This document shows, piece after piece, positions 30,133 through 38,229 of a DNA stretch of 42,277 bases. The notes below the pieces were generated by a model that saw only the letters and a program-made list of their open reading frames with translations, did no database searches and was not told where the DNA came from. This DNA comes from Bremia lactucae. Its lineage: Eukaryota; Oomycota; Peronosporomycetes; Peronosporales; Peronosporaceae. The DNA lies in NCBI RefSeq assembly GCF_004359215.1, contig NC_090617.1:4225737-4268013 (forward strand), written 5' to 3'. Made by a program: the position numbers and the translations under genes. Position 1 is the first letter of the stretch, and each line of letters opens with the position of its first letter.

Positions 30133-32076
30133 ATGAGCAACAGATACCACGACGTCGAGCACATACCAGCGTCGCCGGCGGACCTCCGCAAGATTCGCAA
30201 ATTCCATCAGCATCAGGAGGAAGTCCGCACGGCTCGACAGCGATTCGCTCCGGATAGTGAGGACGAAGAGAATGTTGCCGCGAGATTTACGCCTTTGCAA
30301 CCGAAACTCGTGACGAGCAAGTCCGAGGGACGAGCGAATGCGCTGCCAAGCTGGAGGAGGCAGCATTCGATCTTATCTGCTAAACCAGTGACGCAATCGA
30401 CAGAGAGAGGTCCGATCGGAGTACGAGATAAAGTAGCGCGGCCATTCTTCGATAGCACTCCTGAGTTGCATCGGAGCCTCGAATCGCGATCATCCGTTTC
30501 GTCGAGTGAAACGGCGATGGGGGCCGCCGTAGCGTTAGAACAAGGATTAATCACGTCCCAGACGTACTCGAATTCGACCTACATGACCGACGAAGGGCTC
30601 GTTGCGATCGCTCAGCGAGCAACCACGCAGCTCCAAGCCATGTCGAAGCGTCCTGTAATAATCGGGCAATGGAAGCGACTCGCGCGATCAAAGCCCGAGT
30701 GTCAAGTCTACGAGTCGCTCAGTAAGGCGAAAGATCAGTTTAGTGTTATGGTTTCAATGAACTTGCCATGTAGTTTGCAAGAGATCCTCACTGTCTTTTC
30801 AACAGCGAACGAAGCTGAATTTCATCGTAGTATGGAGGCCGTTTTTGGAGACCAATATGTCTATGGAATTAACGTGCGTAGTGTAGACTGCGCGGCGTAC
30901 GATGAAGACGCGCTTGGTGTCGGACGAAGAGCGAGTGAAGAGTCTTTAAATGATCAAACGTTGTCCGTGCAATCGGCCAAGCTCAAGTTAAATGCCGTGT
31001 CGCTGATGCAAAAGCATCGGTTAGTATGGAAACAGCGAAACATGACGTTTTTGGATTATTTTAAAGAAGAGCGCACGACCAAGTCGTTCACACGCGTGAT
31101 GCAGACGATGGATATGCAAGACGAAGAGCTTGAATTTAGCGCCGTGACCAATTCGTCACCCACGGGCGCTTCCAATAGCCACGACTATTCAAGTCAATGC
31201 CATCTCCCGAATGGAGACGACCTGCACCAAAAGCTTCAAGGAATCGTAGCTGGATACGTCATCCAGGAAGTCACGGAGGAGAAGCTAACACGCGTGTTTT
31301 TCTACGCCACCCACCGCCATCGATCGACTGGCCAGACGCGACTACCACGCTCAGCTGTTCAGCTCTTGCGTGTCATGGTGAAAAAGGTTTGTCATCTAAA
31401 AGCCGTCGTGCTTCGCCGTCGCTTGGGGTACTACCCACTCTCTCGATTGCCAACGTCCCCAGACGAGGCCCTTTTGGCTACATATTGTGCGGCCTGTTTT
31501 GGGTCGTTCAGTTTATTGCGCAAAAAATATTATTGTCGATTATGTAGCCACTATACGTGCCGAAAATGCTCAGACTTGCACGATGTGGAAATAACGGTGG
31601 GGCTGATTGAGAGACACCGCGTGTGTGTGTCGTGCGTGCAACGCGTGGGCACTTGCGTCTTTACAATGCCATCGTTTCCTCCACTGACGTCACCTACCGT
31701 GAGTGACGAGGACTGGGTTTCAGCACGAGCGCAGCTCCCACTTGACGAATTCGACACGCCCATGATGGACCAGGATGCATCCGAGGACATTGAAGATGTG
31801 GAACTGGTGCACACAAATCAAGTTGGAAAGCTTGCGGGTTTTGTTTCAAATTTGCTGCACAGTAAACAAGACAAGAAGCGCGAGTTTCAGAAAAAAGAGC
31901 TCGCTGTTCGGCAGAAACAGCGCTTGCAGCTGACAATAGATGACCTGAACTCTTGGGCGTCAGGACCTACGTATGAGAGCACTGGTACACCGAAAGAGTC
32001 AATCTCTCTGCTAGACAGCTTCTGCACATCCAATTCATCTGCTAGTTGGTCGTCTCCATCGCCGACGGAAGCGTAA
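30133..32076 (+). CDS. START/FYVE-like zinc-finger protein
   Basis: Intronless 647-aa protein; ATG at 30133 and no competing upstream start. Residues 1-140 are polar and probably disordered. Residues about 180-440 resemble the START-like lipid-binding region common in oomycete FYVE proteins (DQFSVMVSMNLPCSLQEILT; IVAGYVIQEVTEEKLTRVFF). A FYVE-type zinc finger occupies about 450-510: YCAACFGSF, KKYYCRLCSHYTCRKCS and RHRVCVSC supply eight cysteines. The usual (R/K)(R/K)HHCR basic patch reads KKYYCRLC, so PI3P binding may be weak. A basic helical segment (about 575-605: SKQDKKREFQKKELAVRQKQ) precedes a Ser-rich tail. Likely peripheral on endosomal membranes, by family analogy. AATAAATT at 32113 could direct polyadenylation. 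Confidence 0.85.
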   Translation: MSNRYHDVEHIPASPADLRKIRKFHQHQEEVRTARQRFAPDSEDEENVAARFTPLQPKLVTSKSEGRANALPSWRRQHSILSAKPVTQSTERGPIGVRDKVARPFFDSTPELHRSLESRSSVSSSETAMGAAVALEQGLITSQTYSNSTYMTDEGLVAIAQRATTQLQAMSKRPVIIGQWKRLARSKPECQVYESLSKAKDQFSVMVSMNLPCSLQEILTVFSTANEAEFHRSMEAVFGDQYVYGINVRSVDCAAYDEDALGVGRRASEESLNDQTLSVQSAKLKLNAVSLMQKHRLVWKQRNMTFLDYFKEERTTKSFTRVMQTMDMQDEELEFSAVTNSSPTGASNSHDYSSQCHLPNGDDLHQKLQGIVAGYVIQEVTEEKLTRVFFYATHRHRSTGQTRLPRSAVQLLRVMVKKVCHLKAVVLRRRLGYYPLSRLPTSPDEALLATYCAACFGSFSLLRKKYYCRLCSHYTCRKCSDLHDVEITVGLIERHRVCVSCVQRVGTCVFTMPSFPPLTSPTVSDEDWVSARAQLPLDEFDTPMMDQDASEDIEDVELVHTNQVGKLAGFVSNLLHSKQDKKREFQKKELAVRQKQRLQLTIDDLNSWASGPTYESTGTPKESISLLDSFCTSNSSASWSSPSPTEA

Positions 32077-32448
32077 GACACCAAAGTCACAAATCTTTTT
32101 ATTTTAGAATTATTCAATAAATTAGTGCTTTAGAGATTTTTTCGCTCGGCAAAGAGAGACAGGGTTGACTAAAATATAAATTAACGCGTTGTAAGACTTA
32201 GAAATGAAAGACAAGAACAATAAGTCGCACAGTACCATTGAAGTTCTGACGTCTGCAAAAAAGATTTTTATTAAGTTGCCTAGCGATAACTAAGACTCCT
32301 TACTGCCCATGAACTATTAATCTTGCGCTTGTACAAGAATATTGACTCATTAAAATGTTGTAGTAGCACAGCATGATATTAGCCAATCGGAAAAATCCGG
32401 AAAGCGACCAGTCAAAAATCCTCCGACTCAAAGCGCGTAGCACGCCTC
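32077..32448. other. Intergenic region, nothing recognised
   Basis: AT-rich spacer between the START/FYVE-like gene and the Nup50-like gene. It must hold the 3' end of the former and the promoter of the latter. In the frame of the ATG at 32449, sequence upstream back to a stop near 32382 also reads KSSDSKRVARL, so the true start could lie further upstream. Confidence 0.4.
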
Positions 32449-33797
32449 ATGGCCACCAAGGGCGAGCACGAGAAGCCTGAGGCATTGGACGACGAGCACC
32501 AGCCGGTCTGCAGTCCTCCTTCCGATCGTTATTGGTCGAAATAACCAACGTATTGACTGATTTTGCGGCGTCTTATCGACAGATTTTTAAAAAGGTGCGG
32601 CTGGATGAGGACGCGAAGGTGACTGAGGACGTGAAGAGGGTCAAAATATACGAGGATTCTGCCCCACTATTCGAAAGCGGCGCTCACGTGGTCCGTTTTA
32701 ATGGTTTAATCGACTTGGATGAATTTTTCGCTAATCGACTGGCTTCCTAATTTACAGGACGTAGTAACAACGACATTGTCGGCGTCGCCTGTGACGGAGC
32801 AAGACACAGGCTTGAATAAAAGCGACACTGATCCGGTTGAAGTGAAGCCAAATATTACTGGAAGTGCATACGGTGGCTTTAGTGCGTTTAGTGGCAAGAG
32901 CGCCTTCGCAGCCTTCACGTCGCCCGATAACGTCGACGGGTTTAGCACCAAGGCCACATCCGCATTGGAATCAGATTCGGTGCAAGTTGCTCTTAAGGAA
33001 CCCAGTACTTTCGATAAATTTACACCATTATCGGTCAATTCTGCCGCGTCGAGTAGTACAAACGGGTTTGCGTCGTTCCAGAGCGAATCTCCCGTGACAT
33101 TCGCATCGTTTGCGGCTTCACAGCCAGCGACAGATGATGGCTTCGGTGCAATGGCTTCATCGGCATCGGCGACGGATTTCTTGGATGCCGAAGTGGCAAA
33201 GAAAGTGGAGCCAGTTGTACCGGCGTTGACAGAAGCCGAGGTAAGGTTGCATTCAAGTGGCTGGACCAGTGTTTAAATTCACGTGGCATTGGTGTTGATG
33301 GTCTGACGTGCAGCTGGCAAACGGTGAAGAGGGGGAACAGATTCTGGTTGAGGTACGTTACGTGAGAAATGGTAGATTAATTACGATGTTGTACTGATGT
33401 CCCATTGTATATGTAGAAACGCACCAAGCTGTTTAAGCTAGTGGAAAAGGATTACACAGAAGTCGGTATTGGCCCTTTGCGGGTTCTGGACGCCAAGGAT
33501 ACAGAAGCTGATAAGGTGACAGCGCGAATTGTTATGCGACGAGAGTCGTATCCTCATGGACCAGGCACGAAATTATTAATGAACGCCAGCTTGGGCTCAT
33601 GTCTTTTGTGTGAAAAGAAGACAGAAAAGACGATGCTACTAACAGTCTTGGAGGCAATTGAGGATCCAGAAGCCGACAAAAAGTTCACTACAGTGACGTA
33701 TTTAATGCGTTATGGAAATCCGAACGATTTAGATGCCGTGATTGTGCGGATCCAAGCGCATATGCACTTGCCAACTGCATCAGACTCGTCCAGCTAA
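32449..33797 (+). CDS. Nup50-like nucleoporin with Ran-binding domain, multi-exon, 5' end uncertain
   Basis: Nuclear-pore/import cofactor by architecture. Exons inferred: about 32514-32690, 32758-33240, 33314-33352, 33417-33797, with donors GTCCGT, GTAAGG and GTACGT and acceptors ACAG, GCAG and GTAG, all phase 0. The middle exon carries FG-type repeats (YGGFSAFSG, SAFAAF, TNGFASFQS). The last two exons give NGEEGEQILVEKRTKLFKLV, then YTEVGIGPLRVL, a typical RanBP1-type domain of about 130 residues. The first coding stretch (MATKGEHEKPEALDDEHQ, from 32449) is in a different frame from VEITNVLTDFAASYRQIFKK, and I find no splice that joins them, so a frameshift or missing exon lies near 32500. 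The domain combination favours Nup50 over RanBP1. Confidence 0.75.
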
Positions 33798-34208
33798 AGC
33801 AGATAAGTTACAAGTGCCATGCGTAACCTGTTGGGTTCACTTCAAGCCGTGAAGTCGTATTAGTTTTGCCAGCAAAGGAAGTCATAACATTTGGCGCATG
33901 CGGCTCCGGTCGGCAGCAAAAGTATGCCGCGGCACAATTGGAGGGTAGACGGCATGGCGCCGATATTCGCTAGATTAAAAAATACACGTGTACAATCTCT
34001 TTTCGCTTGCAAATGTCAGAATCTTATATCTACAGCTAGCATCCCGAAAAAGCTCTGTAATTTCTGGTATATATTAGGCAATTCTGTCGAAATCAGCTCC
34101 TTCAAGGGCGGACCGGAATCGATTGTATCGCACTGAGTTTATTCTGTACCCATCTTACGTTAATAAAAATATTTAACTTTTGCAAGTAAAGGACTTCTGC
34201 GACGAAGG
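33798..34208. other. Intergenic region, nothing recognised
   Basis: 411 bp between the Nup50-like and hydrolase genes. No coding frame with family resemblance. AATAAAAATATTTAA near 34162 lies just before the hydrolase start and may be part of its promoter. Confidence 0.4.
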
Positions 34209-35108
34209 ATGGCCAGCGCTGTATGCGAGCAGCACGGGGCGGCGCTATCTAAGGGTGTGCTTATCACCGTTCATGGCTTGTACGGTGGGGCACTTCCACT
34301 TCGTTTGATGGAAACGTATCTACATGCGGTATGTGGCTACGTCGTGCAGCCGTTCCGCTTTCGGCCGTATGCTCAGGAACTTGCCACTTCAGGAAGAGGT
34401 AGTAGAATGTTTAGCTGCTGATAGGTACTAAAGTTGGATGTTTCATAAATTAGAACTGAGCCACGTAATTAAAAGTCAGAAGCCACATACCACGGATGAT
34501 GCCATAAACTTTGTTACACACGGATATGGAGCGTTAGTGCTACGAGTGAGTTATCAGTAGTGTTATATTTTTAAGGTCGTGTTAAAGTTTCTGGATAGGA
34601 AGCGTTTCGATCAATTGACTGGAATTTTACGAAGTCCAAGGTGGTAATGTTAGCACCGCCTAATCGTGGGTGAGTCAGGATTTTTTAATGAAGTTACGAG
34701 GCTCAGACAGCATTTGTATTGCAGGATTAGGTATTATCGTTCCATGAAAAAACATCTTGGCGTGGCTGGGTTTGGAGGGGTGGCAGCAGAAGAGTTAGCG
34801 CAGTTTAATGCTAAAGAATTGGATCAGCGGCTTGGTAAACTCCCAAGAAGGTGCTATCCACTAATTATTGCAGGAAATCTCGGTCTCAATCCATTTAATC
34901 AGCACAATTACCCGAATGACGGTCTTATAATGGTTGAAGAGACCGAATTGCCCGGTGAGTTTCGACAGCAGGTACGAGTTAGATCATGTCTATCGAGGGT
35001 AGATAAAATTACTAAATTATTTTCCATCAGGTCATTGGGGCATCACACTATTTATTACCAACTCATCCCACGGCAATCGGACTAACACATTCATTCTTTG
35101 ATGCCTAA
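34209..35108 (+). CDS. Alpha/beta-hydrolase (lipase-like) lacking the Ser nucleophile, five exons
   Basis: Inferred exons 34209-34398, 34454-34545, 34599-34669, 34725-34971, 35031-35108 give 225 aa; introns of 53-60 bp with donors GTAGTA, GTGAGT, GTGAGT and GTACGA. The assembled protein follows a small bacterial-like lipase family: oxyanion loop VLITVHGLYGG (17-27), strand and elbow NFVTHGYGALVLR (82-94), VVMLAPPNRG, PLIIAGNLGLNP, the acid region NDGLIMVEET and a C-terminal ASHYLLPTHPTAIGLTHSFF with candidate catalytic His. The nucleophile position, Gly-x-Ser-x-Gly in active members, reads T-H-Gly87-Y-G. The codon is GGA, two changes away from any Ser codon. The protein may therefore be a non-catalytic relative. 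Exon 4 could instead start at 34707, adding six residues. Confidence 0.75.
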
Positions 35109-35404
35109 TAAAGGCGTGCAATGGTATTATACAACACAAACTTTAAGAATACGTGACGTGAAATACCTTACATTCTCGTAATTCCTTGTAAAATACAAAC
35201 CTATTGGCAGCAATGAATTTTCTCCACTCACAATAGCAGGTACAAAGTGTGGATGTTTTCTTTAATATTAAAAGTAGTTTAAGAATACAAAATAATTTGC
35301 GGCATTTTATGTTTTTGCTTTGTCTATAACATAATCTCAACATCAGACAGCATTTTTGGATCGCAAAACTGCTATATGGCGCTATACCTTAAGATTTTGA
35401 CATA
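35109..35404. other. 3' flank of the hydrolase gene, nothing recognised
   Basis: AT-rich, with TAATAAAGG overlapping the stop codon. No convincing frame. Confidence 0.4.
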
Positions 35405-35714
35405 TAACAAAGAGCCGGTCAATCGAAGGCCATTGCGAAATGCAGCAAGAGCGACGAGCGGATGCTGGAGTTGGAGAAGACATCTACTTCGTCGAAGCAG
35501 CTTAAATAATGGATGTCCAAGCATCAAGCCGTTACAGCGAAGCTGTGGCTTTGGATGCTAAGGCTGGTGACGGATTGCGTGCTCTGCTGAGCGAGAAGTC
35601 TTTTCTTGAAGAGCATTTGTCAGCGCATAATAAGAGCTCAAAAATTTTTAAGAAAGTAGACTGGCTAAACTGGCTCGTGCTGGTATGAGACTTGAGGATG
35701 AGACTTTCGATTGA
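35405..35714 (+). pseudogene. Relic of a coiled-coil protein gene
   Basis: Plus-strand fragments in changing frames read like a helical protein: QSKAIAKCSKSDERMLELEK (about 35417-35480), LDAKAGDGLRALLSEKSFLE and EHLSAHNKSSKIFKKVD (about 35552-35663), then AKLARAGMRLEDETFD and a stop (about 35664-35714). The Lys/Glu/Leu pattern suggests a coiled coil. Parent gene not identified. Broken by a stop (LK-stop near 35508) and at least two frame changes. Confidence 0.4.
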
Positions 35715-36307
35715 GTGACATTTTCCATTTATGGATTTGCGGGTCGATAAATCCTTACTATTTTGCTGTGTCTTGCCGTCTTACTATGACTTAAAACCCT
35801 ACCAATCGTCCGAGTTGACGAGCAGTTGTCTGCGTTGCGATTCCAAGATGGCAGTCATATTGAGTCTATGCGTTAATTTGTAGGTGGTCAATGCCAGCGG
35901 CACTGTCATGAAATGGCTCGACGTCGTCGAATCGGGTTCTTAAAATCAATGATCACCAGAATATCCAAATTCGATAGGTAGCACTAAAAGACCCATGCTC
36001 GCCGCCTCGAAGACAATTTCAGCTGAACATCAACTGTAAATTGTCTTTCATTTTTTACATTTTCAAAACTTTGACACCTTCTAAATTTAAATCCACCAAC
36101 TAGAATCGTCTTTTAAGGGGTTAGCCGTCGTTTACAACTTGTGCTCTTCTATAAATCCTACGCTACTGAAGCCGCTCTGTCGTCGCGTCGTTTCGAGTCT
36201 GAGGGCGTCAAACGTCCGGAGCTTAAAAGTAATGCCGTCTACCCTTGACTTTGATTCCAAATACGTAGGCGCCTCGCGTGATTCGTTCCTTCTTTGGATT
36301 ATTGACG
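35715..36307. other. Intergenic region, nothing recognised
   Basis: 593 bp between the relic and the 3' end of LpxC. No frame with family resemblance and no repeat found by eye. Confidence 0.4.
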
Positions 36308-37336
36308 TCAAATCATCTCTTGCGTGCTATACTCGTAATTCTCGGGATCCTTGAATAGCTCTCGCAGCAGATCTTGGGTTAGCGCGTGGCCCGGACTTGT
36401 TGCGAAGAAGTACCCATGCAGAGGAAGACCAGCGAGTCCAATGTCACCAATACAGTCCAGCATCTTGTGCCGTGTCCATTCGTTCGTAAAGCGCAAGCGG
36501 TCGTCGTTAAGAGTGGAAGACGGTCCGTTGCTACTGAACACAACAGCATTACTAAGCGATCCACCACGTGCTAAGCCATTTGATCGCATCCAATCAATCT
36601 CTTGCTCAAACGTAAAAGTCCTCGCTGGTGCGATTTCGTCATGAAATGCATCAAGTGTCTTAGCCGAATCATACCCTAGTGAAAAATAACAGAATGTGGT
36701 GCCCAACTGCATGTGCGCAAAGTTCACTTGGACTGACATTTGCAGCGTTGGGGCTTGCAAGCATGACGCGGAAGTGCTGAGGTCTTTCGGAAATGGAAGA
36801 AACCACGCTGCTTTATCGTGCTGTAAGACTTGCACTGGACGTTTGATGCGTAAATGCTTTAAAATGGCGCCCTTTTGCTCTTTAATGCCAACGCGACGGA
36901 TCCCTCTAATGTACTCGAGACTGCTGCCATCTAAAATTGGCAGCTCGACGCGCGAGACTTGGCTACACTCTTTCACTTCAATGAGTGCATTGCTGATTCG
37001 TGATGCAACTAATGCGGCCATGAGATGTTCGACCGTCGACACGAATGTATCATTGAGTGCAAGCTGCGTGCAGAATTGATGCTGGCGGGCTTTCACGTTT
37101 GCAATTTGAGCGGGGACATAGGAGCGTGGCGCCCCTGTACAAAAAACGATCCCTGCATCCTGTGGTGCAGGAAGGACTTTAATCGCCACGTCCTTGCCAG
37201 AGTGAAGCCCTACACCCGCAAAGCGCAATGGTCTCTTAAGGGTGCGCTGCCATGGCATTTGACATGTGTTTTTGCGAAGAAAAATGCTATAATTTAATTT
37301 AATTTGTAGAGCTAATAAAATCGATTTATGTGCCAT
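36308..37336 (-). CDS. lpxC: UDP-3-O-acyl-N-acetylglucosamine deacetylase (LpxC)
   Basis: Zinc amidase that performs the first committed step of lipid A synthesis in bacteria; plants carry mitochondrial homologues. The full frame is 342 aa. Bacterial-type sequence begins MPWQRTLKRPLRFAGVGLHS at Met27, so residues 1-26 (Lys/Leu/Ile-rich) may be an organelle presequence, or translation may start at Met27 (37258). Expected active-site residues by family knowledge are present: Glu103 and His104 (STVEHLMAAL), His290 and Asp294 (RHKMLDCIGDIGLAGLPLHG), His317 (SPGHALTQDLL). The deep sequence between (VELPILDGSSLEYI; PARTFTFEQEIDWM) is also typical. Length is close to bacterial LpxC (about 305) plus the extension. 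No intron. Only 11 bp separate the ATG at 37336 from LTR sequence. Confidence 0.95.
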   Translation of the reverse strand: MAHKSILLALQIKLNYSIFLRKNTCQMPWQRTLKRPLRFAGVGLHSGKDVAIKVLPAPQDAGIVFCTGAPRSYVPAQIANVKARQHQFCTQLALNDTFVSTVEHLMAALVASRISNALIEVKECSQVSRVELPILDGSSLEYIRGIRRVGIKEQKGAILKHLRIKRPVQVLQHDKAAWFLPFPKDLSTSASCLQAPTLQMSVQVNFAHMQLGTTFCYFSLGYDSAKTLDAFHDEIAPARTFTFEQEIDWMRSNGLARGGSLSNAVVFSSNGPSSTLNDDRLRFTNEWTRHKMLDCIGDIGLAGLPLHGYFFATSPGHALTQDLLRELFKDPENYEYSTQEMI

Positions 37337-37347
37337 TACAAAATATT

Positions 37348-37792
37348 ATTACAGACCTCGACTTGGGTGTGGTTCATATTGCGATCCACCCTTGTGTATG
37401 TGATGCATTCGCATTAGGAGGGGATGATGCCTAGCGTCATCCGTGATGACAGCTAGTATTATCCGTTACGCAAGGTATCTAAAAAAGATGCGCTCGCAAT
37501 ACATATTAGTGTTATCTACAGAGATGACATTTTGATTGGTAAACATAGGTTTTTATATTTAATACGATTAAATATAAATCAGTCCGAAAACTATTTCCTA
37601 CTTGGTAAGTGCGCACGAGGAGTCGGATCACCGCTCCCGTGACGAGACTTAACTAGAGTGCTTAGTGCGTTGGGTTAGGTCGATAAGGCGCCCACCACAA
37701 CTTCCTCACTGCATGCAAGAGAAGATGGTCTAACCGCTTACTCGCTGTGCTAGGTTGTGTGTCTAAGTAGAGCGTGGCCGTGCCCGCCTACA
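37348..37792 (+). repeat. Gypsy family-2 LTR fragment in inverted orientation (lacks the first ~85-95 bp)
   Basis: Matches the solo LTR at 27403-27936 from its ATTAC-GACC region to its CCTACA end, in plus orientation. The missing first part is exactly what is present, in minus orientation, at 38005-38097. It now forms the immediate upstream region of LpxC. Confidence 0.8.
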
Positions 37793-38004
37793 TAATATAC
37801 CAGCATGTTTAAGTCTCAGGAGGCAAGATCCGATACAATTATTAGTATTCAGTGGCCACTTTTCGTTCATGGCAACTTCAACAGTAATAACTAGTGGAGT
37901 TAGCAAAATTGTGGTCATGTCTGTAGCCGTAGTAGTTTTTCTGTGGCCGTAGTATTAATGTCTGTCCATGGCGGCAGCCATTCCTTATTTATTCCTCTAT
38001 TAAA
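37793..38004. other. 212-bp spacer between the two LTR pieces
   Basis: Non-LTR sequence with repeats of GTAGCCGTAGTA / GTGGCCGTAGTA type near 37923-37955. If the LTR was split by inversion, this is the former LpxC 5' flank turned around. Confidence 0.5.
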
Positions 38005-38097
38005 ATTACTTTAATTAAGTTATTGACCATCCCCTTACGTACTCCAAGTGTACATAACGGGGACTGTGTAACTTTTGGGCAACTTTAGCCCGTTACA
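38005..38097 (-). repeat. First 93 bp of the copy B 3' LTR
   Basis: Element orientation starts TGTAACGGGC at 38097, directly after the polypurine tract AAAGGGAGGATGG (38110-38098). Homology to other LTRs stops at ATTAC (38005-38009). The 31-bp start palindrome is at 38067-38097. Confidence 0.8.
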
Positions 38098-38229
38098 CCA
38101 TCCTCCCTTTAAAAACAAATTTACATTTCAAAATTTGTCAAAGAGGAAGGAGAAACTGCGAGCTGCTTTACGCGCCGCTAGTTCTCTCAGTCACTATAGC
38201 GACCTGTGTTTACATACACGGCGCCGAAG

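Noticed and set aside
31197..31547. 116-codon frame inside the START/FYVE-like gene
   Set aside because: Alternate frame of a well supported coding sequence.
33891..34136. 81-codon frame between the Nup50-like and hydrolase genes
   Set aside because: No family resemblance, and it overlaps the likely promoter of the hydrolase gene.
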